Positions 1 to 6,696 of a stretch of DNA of 10,801 bases are shown piece by piece. The stretch is taken from NCBI GenBank assembly GCA_902797405.1, contig CADBSP010000047.1:1-10801 (forward strand). Direction: 5' to 3'. Both the position numbers and the translations under genes were made by a program. The notes beneath the pieces were generated by a model that did no database searches, was not told the origin of the DNA, and saw only the letters and a list, made by a program, of their open reading frames with translations. This DNA is from an uncultured Eubacteriales bacterium (GTDB lineage Bacteria > Bacillota > Clostridia > Peptostreptococcales > Anaerovoracaceae). Within the stretch, counting starts at the first letter, position 1. Every line of letters starts with the position of its first letter.

Positions 1-17
1 ACCCAAAATAAGGCCAA

Positions 18-52
18 GGACCAGTCCCCTGAGGAATGTCCCCAGGGACCAG
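18..52. repeat. GGGGAC-type hairpin with flanking 7-bp direct repeats
   Basis: Positions 24-49 fold into an imperfect hairpin: GTCCCC-TGAGGA, a loop of about 3 nt (ATG), then TCCCCA-GGGAC, with one bulged base and one G-T pair. The 7-mer GGACCAG flanks it on both sides (18-24 and 46-52). It lies about 75 nt beyond the pta stop codon. No T-tract follows it in the direction of pta transcription, so it is not a standard intrinsic terminator. The dyad arrangement suggests a small dispersed intergenic repeat, or an mRNA 3'-end or processing hairpin. The repeat identity is inferred; only one copy of this form is in the window. Confidence 0.45.
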
Positions 53-70
53 CCCTTCACCACTACAATG

Positions 71-122
71 TCTTTCTTATTATTATTATTCTTCTTTTTT
101 ACGCTTTTTTTATTACTCATCT
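71..122. other. Low-complexity T-rich (A-rich in transcript) tract after pta
   Basis: The plus strand is almost pure pyrimidine plus TTA repeats: four ATT/TTA steps around 78-90, then T6 and T7 runs. Read in the pta direction it is A-rich and purine-rich with an AATAATAATAATAAG run. It has no hairpin and no ORF that I can support. Acetate kinase (ackA), often directly behind pta in Firmicutes, does not start within these 122 bases. Confidence 0.4.
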
Positions 123-1127
123 TTAAGCGAAGGCAGCTGTGATTATTGCCATCTTATAGATTTCATCAGCGTCGCATCCACGGGAAAGATCGTTGATTGG
201 TGCATTAAGTCCCTGGAGAATCGGTCCATATGCAGCAAATCCACCGAGTCTCTGAGCTATCTTATAGCCGATGTTTCCTGCTTCAATGCAGGGGAAGATG
301 AATGTGTTTGCCTGACCGGCAACAGGGGATCCCTGGCATTTGGTCTTGGCAACTTCCATGGAAACAGCTGCGTCGAACTGTAATTCTCCGTCGATAGCGA
401 GATCCGGTGCCATCTCCTGAGCTTTGATTGTGGCATCGCGGGATAGCTGAACTGTTGCGCCCTTTCCTGAACCCTTGGTTGAGAAGCTTAGTACTGCAAC
501 CTTTGGATCGATTTCGAAAATCTTAGCTGTATTAGCTGTTTCAACAACTACTTCTGCTAGTTTTTCTGCTGCTGTATATGTGACGTTTCCATCCTTGTCT
601 ACATTATCCTGATAGTCGATATTGATAGCACAGTCACCCATAGCGATTCTTTCGTCGCCACGGATTAGAATAAAGCTGGAGCTTACGAGGTGTGCTCCCG
701 GTTTAGTCTTTATCAGCTGAAGTGCCGGGCGAACTGTGTCAGCTGTGGAATATGTGGCTCCGCCCAATAAGCAGTCAGCCTTACCCATTTTTACTAACAT
801 GGTTCCAAAATAGTTGCCTGCAGAAAGCATCTGACGGGCGTCCTCTTCGGATACCTTGCCCTTACGAAGCTCTACAAATTCCTTTACCATTTCGTCCATG
901 CCTTCATAATTAGCAGGATCGAGGATGGTGCACTTGGAAAGATCGTATCCACCTTCAGCTGCGCCCTTTGCGAATTCTTCTTCTGTGCCTACCAGGATTA
1001 CTCCGAGTACGCCTTCCTGGGACAGCTTCTGAGCTGCATCCATGACTCTTGGGTCCGGACCATCAGGTAATACAATTGTTTTAGGATCTGCCTGCAATTT
1101 AGCTGTAAGCTTATCAAAAATATCCAC
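123..1127 (-). CDS. pta: Phosphate acetyltransferase (phosphotransacetylase)
   Basis: Pta interconverts acetyl-CoA plus phosphate and acetyl-phosphate plus CoA. It is a cytosolic step of the Pta-AckA pathway that yields ATP during acetate formation. The product is 334 aa from the start chosen here, the usual size of the short single-domain Pta. Visible family signatures are TIVLPDGPDPRVMDAA near the N-terminus, GGATYSTADTVRPALQ in the middle, and the C-terminal active-site block NDLSRGCDADEIY. An ATG lies five codons upstream at 1142, but it overlaps the perfect Shine-Dalgarno GGAGG (1136-1140). That motif sits 8 nt before GTG at 1127, so GTG is the likelier start. In the SRGC block the residue seven after Ser is Glu, where B. 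subtilis, E. coli and Methanosarcina enzymes have Asp. The gene has its own promoter (1175-1203) and is probably monocistronic or leads a transcript running out of the window. The family call is very secure. Confidence 0.96.
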   Translation of the reverse strand: MDIFDKLTAKLQADPKTIVLPDGPDPRVMDAAQKLSQEGVLGVILVGTEEEFAKGAAEGGYDLSKCTILDPANYEGMDEMVKEFVELRKGKVSEEDARQMLSAGNYFGTMLVKMGKADCLLGGATYSTADTVRPALQLIKTKPGAHLVSSSFILIRGDERIAMGDCAINIDYQDNVDKDGNVTYTAAEKLAEVVVETANTAKIFEIDPKVAVLSFSTKGSGKGATVQLSRDATIKAQEMAPDLAIDGELQFDAAVSMEVAKTKCQGSPVAGQANTFIFPCIEAGNIGYKIAQRLGGFAAYGPILQGLNAPINDLSRGCDADEIYKMAIITAAFA

Positions 1128-1135
1128 TTTATTTA

Positions 1136-1140
1136 CCTCC
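1136..1140 (-). promoter_or_regulatory. Ribosome binding site that fixes the pta start
   Basis: The minus strand reads ATGGAGGTAAATAAAGTGG. The GGAGG is a perfect match to the 16S anti-SD and lies 8 nt upstream of GTG (1127-1125). The in-frame ATG at 1142-1140 overlaps the GGAGG and has no SD of its own, so the longer 339-aa reading is unlikely. Confidence 0.8.
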
Positions 1141-1174
1141 ATTTTCTATACGTTTTACCGCTTCCAACATTCAG

Positions 1175-1203
1175 ATTTTATCACACATTATCCATCTGTA
1201 CAA
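1175..1203 (-). promoter_or_regulatory. Predicted sigma-A promoter of pta, extended -10
   Basis: On the minus strand a -35 box TTGTAC (1203-1198) is separated by exactly 17 nt from a -10 box TAAAAT (1180-1175). The -10 is preceded by TGA, an extended -10 (TGn) element. The predicted transcription start is near 1168, giving a leader of about 40 nt before GTG. The -35 box lies in the inverted repeat 1198-1212, and the ACAGAT hexamer of the neighbouring array begins inside this -35 and runs into the spacer. Boxes were read by eye; no transcript data. Confidence 0.65.
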
Positions 1204-1212
1204 TAAATGTAC
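1198..1212. promoter_or_regulatory. Perfect inverted repeat overlapping the pta -35 box (possible operator)
   Basis: GTACA-ATAAA-TGTAC is a perfect 5-bp dyad with a 5-nt spacer. Its left arm covers most of the predicted -35 hexamer of the pta promoter. That position fits a repressor or activator site, but the regulator is unknown and the arms are short. It could also be a chance edge of the adjacent repeat array. Confidence 0.4.
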
Positions 1213-1429
1213 CTGTCGCAGCGACACAAATCTGTAATATCTGTAATATCTGTCACGGCGGCGCAAATCTGTCAAATCTGTAATATCTGTCACAAGAGCG
1301 CAAATCTGTCAAATCTGTAATATCTGTAATATCTGTCGCAGCGACACAAATCTGTAATATCTGTAATATCTGTAAAATCTGTCGCGGCAGCGCAAATCTG
1401 TTAAATATGTTACAAAAGCACAAATCTGA
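1213..1429. repeat. Iteron-like array of ACAGAT-led 9- and 19-bp units
   Basis: Read on the plus strand, CTGT (or the variants ATGT and CTGA) recurs at 1213, 1232, 1241, 1250, 1269, 1278, 1287, 1306, 1315, 1324, 1333, 1352, 1361, 1370, 1379, 1398, 1407 and 1426. All spacings are exactly 9 or 19. Short units are CTGT plus AATAT, CAAAT, AAAAT or TAAAT. Long units are CTGT plus 15 nt of consensus CRCRRCRRCRCAAAT (R is A or G), with a few changes. The six long units are followed by 2, 2, 3, 3, 1 and 0 short ones. On the minus strand nearly every unit begins ACAGAT. Two long units (1213 and 1333) carry the perfect palindrome TGTCGC-A-GCGACA and share a 41-bp identical block 120 bp apart. A 30-bp identical block recurs at 1261 and 1298. 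There is no coding capacity. It fills the space between the ABC operon and the pta promoter. Confidence 0.9.
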
Positions 1430-1452
1430 TATATCGGTAATGATATATCAGA
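1425..1452. repeat. 11-bp perfect inverted repeat, possible weak terminator of the ABC operon
   Basis: TCTGATATATC and GATATATCAGA form a perfect 11-bp stem around a 6-nt loop (GGTAAT). It starts about 60 nt after the stop codon of the second ABC gene. The stem is AT-rich and, in the direction of transcription, is followed by ATTTGTGCTTTTG rather than a clean U-tract, so intrinsic termination would be weak. The right half of the hairpin in transcript sense (CAGAT) merges into the first unit of the ACAGAT array. The stretch 1453-1512 between it and the gene holds nothing recognisable. Confidence 0.5.
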
Positions 1453-1512
1453 GTTGCGTTTATTAAAGCAGCTATTCTATTACTGAATTGAAGCGTTTAG
1501 AATCTTAGAGTT

Positions 1513-4065
1513 TTAGTTCACGTCGTTTCTGGCGAGGATTTCGGCAGGGGTCTTTCTGAGGGTTGTGAAGACCGGGAGGAGCCCTCCTACCATGTTAAAG
1601 AAAAGCACGATTAGGAAGCTTCCGAGGAAAATCCAGATATTCATTTTATACATGCTTACTACGTCCGAAATTGTATGGAGAATATAGGCCATAAATGCCA
1701 TTCCGGGAAGCGCTGTAAGGAGAGTAATTGCCAGGACTTCCCCGGAGAACATGCGATAGATGTCTCCCTTCTTTAATCCAACTGCACGCAGCACGCCCAC
1801 TTCTTTGATTCTGGAAAGGAACGACGCTCTCAGTATCAAATAGATTTCTATCAAAGATACCGCGATTATGATTGCAGCCATGATTTCAACTCTAAGGATA
1901 TTGCCCTGGATGCTGAATAGATAATTGGACCTTTGCTGCTGGTATATATCGACTATCTCATGCTGTCCGTCATTAAGTTCAATCTTTGCGACTTCTTTGT
2001 TTACCGGACAGATTCCCAGACTTCCAAACTGACTAAGGCGTGCCTGAAGCACAGTTTCATCGTTTGCGTAGTATCCGTATCCTGTACGCTCATCATGATA
2101 GAAACCTGTTACGACGAGTGGGTTTCCTCCCACTCTTTGATCCATGATGTCTCCAATTTCTTTTGAGTCCATCATATAGTCAGGAACGAGCACTTCAAAG
2201 TCATTAACCGGAAGCTCACCGGCGACCAGATATTTCTCAGGATCGTTTTCTAATGCTGTATATGGGGCAAATTCATTCTCGCCTGTTGGGAATGGAGCGC
2301 TCATGTTTCTGCCGACATCAATTCCCATATCGTAAATACAAAGCGGTATGATTAGGTCTCTTTCCACATAAATATTAGGCTGAGTGGTATCACTAATTCC
2401 AACTATAGTGAAGTCAGGCACGTATGGCGAGTGCAGAAGTTGTCTACCGAGCATATCCTCCAGACTGTCTATTCCACTTTCCTTGGCCACCCAATCGTTA
2501 TATACACTCCTTTCAACGACCAGTTTATCTAAAACTATTTCGTTAGAATTGCTTGGCATTCTACCCAGGATGAGGTTCTCTTCAGATAGCCTTGCCTTGT
2601 CTGTGACTGAAGCATAGATTGTGCTTGAAGCCCAGGCTGTTTGAATAAAGTCATCTGACGGCATTGCGAATGCGACATAGCCTCCGCCCGGGAGAACATA
2701 ATCCACAATCGGGTCGCGGGCGTACCTATCCAGGTGTTTTTTGTTTAAGACACCAACGTTGGCACTTAGATACTCTTTGTTGTCGGTTATGAATTCGTCG
2801 TCGGTTATGTTATTTACTCCGACCACATTGCTTATCGCGTAGATTACGAACATGGAGGCAAGCACGAATCCGAGGAGCAGAATTTTCTTTAGCTTGGAGT
2901 ATCCTCCGATTTTCACGAAGCCTGTTTTAAGTGCGAGCCAAGGTCCGTAGATCGTTCTGTATTTTGGTTTAGCCGGAACTCCATGTTGGCTAGCGGGATT
3001 GTTATATGTTCCATCGGTTCCGCGATAAACGTCTTCGTAATCGAACTGATATTTATCCATTACTTCTCTGGATAAACCCGTGTAATGCTCATCCAGGATT
3101 TCTACGTTCTCCTGCCCGAGGGTAAGCCTGTCTGCCGTATCTATATAGATGTGTCCGTTACGAATGACAATCTTTATCGGAGGGAGCTCGTCAGGAGCAT
3201 CGGTAAATACCTCAACAAAAGGCGAAATCTCTCTTATTTCAGGAGAATCGATTATTTCAGAAGAATCGATGTTCTCTCTTTCCTTATTAAGTCTCGCTTC
3301 GCTTATCTTACCAAGCTCAGCACTATAAGGCATGTCCTTTAGATAGATGCGATTATCCACGCGATAGTCCAAACTTCCCGCGTGCTCATTCTCTCTATCC
3401 GAAACAATTCTGCCGTCTACTATTTCAATAATTCTATCTGCATAGAACTCCGCAATCTGTCTTTCATGCGTAACCAAAATTACGAGCTTATCCCTGGAGA
3501 TAGCTTTGATGATATTCATTATTTCTATGGTATTGGTGCTATCCAGGTTTCCGGTCGGTTCGTCTGCAATGATGATTCTGGGGTTCTTTACGATGGCGCG
3601 GGCAATTCCAACTCTCTGACGTTCACCGCCTGAGAGCATACTGACCGGGCGGTTTCTGTATCGAGCGATTCCCACCCTGTCCAGAATGTACATGACCCTT
3701 TCCTCTATGGCTTCCTTTCCTGTGAATCCAGTCATGCGAAGGGCTAGAGCAACATTGGCGTAGACCGTAGCATCTTCTATCAAATTATAGTTTTGGAAGA
3801 TGTATCCGATATTTGCGTTTCTAAGTTCATCGCGGGCTGCGCTAGTTCTCTTTGTCATCCTTTGATCGTCGATAAATATGTCACCGCTATCCACGTTGTC
3901 CAATCCGCCGATTGCATTAAGAAGGGTCGTCTTTCCGCATCCCGAATTTCCGAGGAAGGTCACCAGCCCGGAATTAGGAAGGGTGATGCTCGTATCGTCG
4001 ATAGCCCTGATTTCATTTGACTTCTTACGGTTGAAGTATTTGTTTACGTGGTTAAGTTTAATCAT
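1513..4065 (-). CDS. ABC transporter, fused ATPase and FtsX-type permease (second of pair)
   Basis: This 850-aa membrane protein has an N-terminal ABC ATPase of about 220 residues: Walker A GNSGCGKT (39-46), Q-loop Gln near 91, signature LSGGERQR (144-151), Walker B IIIADEP (164-170), D-loop GNLD and H-loop TH (199-200). A linker of about 170 residues follows, then TM1 (about 394-412), an extracellular region of about 310 residues, and three C-terminal helices (about 728-746, 777-798, 810-832). EVGVLRAVGLKKGDIYRMF between TM2 and TM3 is the typical FtsX-permease loop. This is MacB architecture, whose members drive mechanotransmission rather than classical transport. The linker is longer than in E. 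coli MacB and holds a tandem hexapeptide duplication (IDSSEI-IDSPEI). ATG (4065) lies 2 nt after the stop of the upstream partner, with the SD inside that gene. The substrate is unknown; peptide or antibiotic export or resistance is possible. Confidence 0.9.
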   Translation of the reverse strand: MIKLNHVNKYFNRKKSNEIRAIDDTSITLPNSGLVTFLGNSGCGKTTLLNAIGGLDNVDSGDIFIDDQRMTKRTSAARDELRNANIGYIFQNYNLIEDATVYANVALALRMTGFTGKEAIEERVMYILDRVGIARYRNRPVSMLSGGERQRVGIARAIVKNPRIIIADEPTGNLDSTNTIEIMNIIKAISRDKLVILVTHERQIAEFYADRIIEIVDGRIVSDRENEHAGSLDYRVDNRIYLKDMPYSAELGKISEARLNKERENIDSSEIIDSPEIREISPFVEVFTDAPDELPPIKIVIRNGHIYIDTADRLTLGQENVEILDEHYTGLSREVMDKYQFDYEDVYRGTDGTYNNPASQHGVPAKPKYRTIYGPWLALKTGFVKIGGYSKLKKILLLGFVLASMFVIYAISNVVGVNNITDDEFITDNKEYLSANVGVLNKKHLDRYARDPIVDYVLPGGGYVAFAMPSDDFIQTAWASSTIYASVTDKARLSEENLILGRMPSNSNEIVLDKLVVERSVYNDWVAKESGIDSLEDMLGRQLLHSPYVPDFTIVGISDTTQPNIYVERDLIIPLCIYDMGIDVGRNMSAPFPTGENEFAPYTALENDPEKYLVAGELPVNDFEVLVPDYMMDSKEIGDIMDQRVGGNPLVVTGFYHDERTGYGYYANDETVLQARLSQFGSLGICPVNKEVAKIELNDGQHEIVDIYQQQRSNYLFSIQGNILRVEIMAAIIIAVSLIEIYLILRASFLSRIKEVGVLRAVGLKKGDIYRMFSGEVLAITLLTALPGMAFMAYILHTISDVVSMYKMNIWIFLGSFLIVLFFNMVGGLLPVFTTLRKTPAEILARNDVN
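3234..3269 (-). repeat. Tandem 18-bp in-frame duplication in the ABC linker
   Basis: Two 18-bp units (3234-3251 and 3252-3269) differ at one base. They encode adjacent hexapeptides IDSSEI and IDSPEI in the cytoplasmic linker of the second ABC protein. The near identity suggests a recent slippage duplication in a tolerant region. Confidence 0.8.
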
Positions 4066-4067
4066 GA

Positions 4068-6512
4068 CTATACCTCCTCCCTATATGCATTCATGGCGGT
4101 CTTTTTGAACATCTGGCTGGAATATCTATAGGCCAGAAGAAGCGTCATGGCTAGAACCACTATGTAGAGAATGACGTAATCCCAGGGTTCTATATACCTA
4201 ACGAGTCTAACGAAATATGCAGGTAGTATGTTGGATCCCAGGAATTTAACCTTCAGAAGCAGACCCAGGCAAAGCACAAAGGCTATGTGGAAAATGACCA
4301 AAAGCTCCGCAAGCAGGGTTCCCGAGCAGGCCTTTTCATCCCCGCCTAGCATTCGAACCGTTGAGTAATATACGTTCTGAGATTTCATAATCAGCTTGGT
4401 TATGAAATAAACAACAAAGAACAGTACTGCGAGAAGTATCACCAAAACGATAATCCTCATGGCTCCCATGAGGGCCTTTTCAATCGCACTTTGTTTGTCT
4501 GCTGTTTCGTTTAGATATAGCGTCTTATACCCCGCCTCTTCTATCAAAGCTCTGGTTTCAACGTTGTATAGGTCGCTCTTTAGCATCGCGCTTATCTGAT
4601 ACTTCTCCGACGGCATGTACATTTCCCATAGGTCGTCCGGGTGAATATGAACGCGAGTATCTATTTCGTCCGTTCCCTCAATATTGAAATTTACTTTTCT
4701 ATCAAAGTATTTGCTCCTGGTTCTAAGCTCCACCGACATATTGGTAATATTGAATATATCCATGGCCCCGGATGATTCAGGAAGGAGGAAGGAGGCTATG
4801 AACTGTGGGACTATTACCTTCCCTCTTTCCACACTGCTGTCAGCCACAAGCCAAATGTCCGACCAAGGCGGTGGGCCAACAGTTAGAATATTTGATCCTA
4901 CTCTCAGTTCCGTTATACAGGTCGCAACCAAGGGAAGTGCTTCCACTCTATCCAATCCTTCCTGGGTCATTACCATTGTGATGTTATGCCACATGGTGGA
5001 TTTTCTTCTGGCGTTTACCTCCTCCTCAGTGGAATACCCTATTCCAACAATCTTCACGGGAACTCTCATTCCGTCCGATGGAAAATCCGCATTGTTACTT
5101 TCCAGATATGCGTATTTATTAAACATATCATCCAGACGGTTGTCATCCAGGAAGCCACCTTCTTCAATAAGAATGAGGACCTCCTCCTTTGATTCAGGGA
5201 ATCTTCCCTTAACCAGCTCCCTATCCTTGGACATGGAGTCCATGCTTATGGCGGCTGCTTGTTCCCAAAAGGTTATCTCCACTTCTTCACCATCAAGCAT
5301 TACGGTTTCTGTTCCATCATCTGAATACATGACATTATCAAAGCCCGAGTCACTCCCATAAACCAATGACTTTGGCACATTGGTAAATTCGAAATTGCTC
5401 TCCATCAGGAGATCGTTTTTCTCTACATAATTAATGTTTTCTATAGCTTTTATTCTTTCGTAATCCGAATCATTAAAGCTGCTTCCATCCTCTTTGGTTA
5501 GGATAACTCTATCCGGTGAAGTATTATTAAAGATATATCCCCAGGAACTATTGCTAATGCCATTCTTCATTCCAATGTAATTGGAATAGCTGGCAAAGGT
5601 TCCCGTGGTCAGGAAGATAAAAACAAAAAGAAGGAGAAGGAGTTTCGCAGGGAGACTAAATGCGTTCCTGGTGCCCAGGCAAAGCGTGTTTCCCTTTGAC
5701 AGCTTACCCTGGCGGGCTACTTTAATTCTATTCTTTTCAGAGCTCTCTTTCTCTGAGTTCACACCCTCGCTATATATGCCAGGACTTGCATTGAATCCGC
5801 CATCACCTGTTATGTTCTCAGCATTTGCATCGCTTCGGGCGAAGCGCTTGTCCTCCGCAATTCGTCCATCATGCATGCTTATCTTTCTAGTTATATATGG
5901 CTCAACCTGTTCGTAGTTGTGGGTAACTATGATGATAAGTTTGTCCTTAGATAGACTGGACAAAAGCTTAATGATATCCGCCGCCGATGCAACGTCCAGG
6001 TTACCCGTCGGTTCGTCCGCTACGATTATCGGTGTTTCCTTAGCTAGGGCTCTGGCGATTGCCACACGTTGTTTTTGACCGCCGGAAAGCTTGCTGGTCT
6101 TGGTGTTCCTGTATTCATCCAGACCGACCTTGTGGATTATATCCTCCACGCGCTCTCTAACTTCAGCAGCATCGTAGCCCGCCAGAAGAAGCACCAGTTC
6201 CACATTTTCATAGACTGTATAGTGGTTAATCAGGTTGAATGTTTGAAAAATGTTTCCTATGTATCTCTTTCGGTATTCCTCCATATCAGAGCTACCGTAG
6301 CCGCTGGTTGGCTGACCGAAGATATACATCTCCCCTTCCTCATAGGAGTCCAACCCTGAGATGACGTTAAGCAGAGTGGATTTACCGCTTCCGGATTCAC
6401 CGGTTATAGCAACGAATTCCCCCAATTCGAAGTCCAAACTGACTTTGCTGAATCCGGCAGTAACCACCCCGTTAGTCGAATAAAATTTAGATACGCGATC
6501 GAGTTTTAACAT
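4068..6512 (-). CDS. ABC transporter, fused ATPase and FtsX-type permease (first of pair)
   Basis: This 814-aa partner has the same layout as the gene behind it. The ATPase shows Walker A GESGSGKST (38-46), Q-loop Gln 90, signature LSGGQKQR (142-149), Walker B IIVADEP (162-168), NLD (171-173) and H-loop His 198. A hydrophilic Ser/Glu/Asn-rich linker (about 221-285) leads to TM1 (about 288-305). Next come an extracellular domain of about 380 residues and three C-terminal helices (about 685-708, 733-754, 779-796). Both catalytic sites of the pair look intact. The last codons (AGG GAG GAG GTA TAG) form the ribosome binding site of the next gene, so the two products are probably made in fixed ratio and act together. 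ATG 6512 is preceded by AAGGA at 6-nt spacing. A terminator and a candidate promoter upstream mark this as the first gene of its own operon. No two-component regulator or substrate gene is visible beside it. Confidence 0.9.
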   Translation of the reverse strand: MLKLDRVSKFYSTNGVVTAGFSKVSLDFELGEFVAITGESGSGKSTLLNVISGLDSYEEGEMYIFGQPTSGYGSSDMEEYRKRYIGNIFQTFNLINHYTVYENVELVLLLAGYDAAEVRERVEDIIHKVGLDEYRNTKTSKLSGGQKQRVAIARALAKETPIIVADEPTGNLDVASAADIIKLLSSLSKDKLIIIVTHNYEQVEPYITRKISMHDGRIAEDKRFARSDANAENITGDGGFNASPGIYSEGVNSEKESSEKNRIKVARQGKLSKGNTLCLGTRNAFSLPAKLLLLLFVFIFLTTGTFASYSNYIGMKNGISNSSWGYIFNNTSPDRVILTKEDGSSFNDSDYERIKAIENINYVEKNDLLMESNFEFTNVPKSLVYGSDSGFDNVMYSDDGTETVMLDGEEVEITFWEQAAAISMDSMSKDRELVKGRFPESKEEVLILIEEGGFLDDNRLDDMFNKYAYLESNNADFPSDGMRVPVKIVGIGYSTEEEVNARRKSTMWHNITMVMTQEGLDRVEALPLVATCITELRVGSNILTVGPPPWSDIWLVADSSVERGKVIVPQFIASFLLPESSGAMDIFNITNMSVELRTRSKYFDRKVNFNIEGTDEIDTRVHIHPDDLWEMYMPSEKYQISAMLKSDLYNVETRALIEEAGYKTLYLNETADKQSAIEKALMGAMRIIVLVILLAVLFFVVYFITKLIMKSQNVYYSTVRMLGGDEKACSGTLLAELLVIFHIAFVLCLGLLLKVKFLGSNILPAYFVRLVRYIEPWDYVILYIVVLAMTLLLAYRYSSQMFKKTAMNAYREEV
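4073..4080 (-). promoter_or_regulatory. Ribosome binding site inside the upstream ABC gene
   Basis: GGAGGAGG on the minus strand, 7 nt before ATG 4065, is made from the Arg-Glu-Glu-Val codons at the end of the preceding gene. Its stop TAG (4070-4068) falls between SD and ATG. This is a classical layout for translational coupling. Confidence 0.85.
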
Positions 6513-6577
6513 AACTAATCCTTTTCTTTATTGCCCTTTCTGAATGACGTTAAAATTATCTAATCCCTATTCTGCTT

Positions 6578-6607
6578 AATATAATCGCATTTTTTAAACT
6601 TTTCCAA
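6578..6607 (-). promoter_or_regulatory. Candidate promoter of the ABC transporter operon
   Basis: On the minus strand TTGGAA (6607-6602) and TATATT (6583-6578) are 18 nt apart, just after the addB terminator and about 65 nt before ATG 6512. The -10 matches consensus at five of six positions, the -35 at four. A GATAAT nearer the gene lacks a matching -35. The region is AT-rich, so chance matches are likely. Confidence 0.4.
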
Positions 6608-6617
6608 ATTAATAATA

Positions 6618-6656
6618 GCAAAGAAAAACCGTCCCCGTCTATAGATGAGGGCGGTT
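6618..6656 (-). terminator. Intrinsic terminator after addB
   Basis: The minus strand from 6656 to 6627 pairs AACCGCCCTCATC with GACGGGGACGGTT around a short TATA loop, allowing two G-T pairs and one mismatch. It is followed directly by TTTTTCTTT (6628-6620). This GC-rich stem plus U-tract, about 40 nt after the addB stop, is a strong intrinsic terminator and separates addB from the ABC operon. The GGGGACGGTT arm recalls the GGGGAC core of the hairpin at 18-52. Confidence 0.85.
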
Positions 6657-6663
6657 ATTAAGG

Positions 6664-6695
6664 CTTTCATAAAACAATCGTAAGAAATATGAAAG
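6664..6695. repeat. 8-bp perfect inverted repeat between the addB stop and its terminator
   Basis: CTTTCATA (6664-6671) and TATGAAAG (6688-6695) form a perfect stem with a 16-nt loop, starting 1 nt after the addB stop codon. It is AT-rich and has no U-tract of its own. It may stabilise or process the mRNA end ahead of the terminator, or may be chance. Confidence 0.4.
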
Positions 6696-6696
6696 A

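Noticed and set aside
1..122. Beginning of ackA behind pta
   Set aside because: No start codon with SD and no acetate kinase N-terminal sequence is readable on the minus strand within these bases.
36..383. 115-codon plus-strand frame at the window start
   Set aside because: It runs through the T-rich spacer (giving poly-Tyr/Phe/Ser) and then antisense to the conserved C-terminus of pta.
1213..1429. CRISPR array
   Set aside because: Repeats are 9 and 19 bp without unique spacers of 30-40 bp, and no cas gene is present; the intervening sequence is itself repetitive.
1213..1429. Plasmid-type replication origin with iterons
   Set aside because: The unit phasing resembles iterons, but there is no rep gene, no DnaA box cluster or AT-rich unwinding stretch typical of an origin, and the neighbours are chromosomal housekeeping genes.
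4684..5361. 225-codon open frame on the plus strand
   Set aside because: It lies entirely antisense to the first ABC gene, has no SD that I can see, and its Ser/Leu-rich protein matches nothing. The minus-strand protein carries clear ABC and FtsX features.
6550..6562. Alternative promoter with -10 GATAAT nearer the ABC operon
   Set aside because: The hexamer 17 nt upstream shows no resemblance to a -35 box; the TTGGAA/TATATT pair is better.
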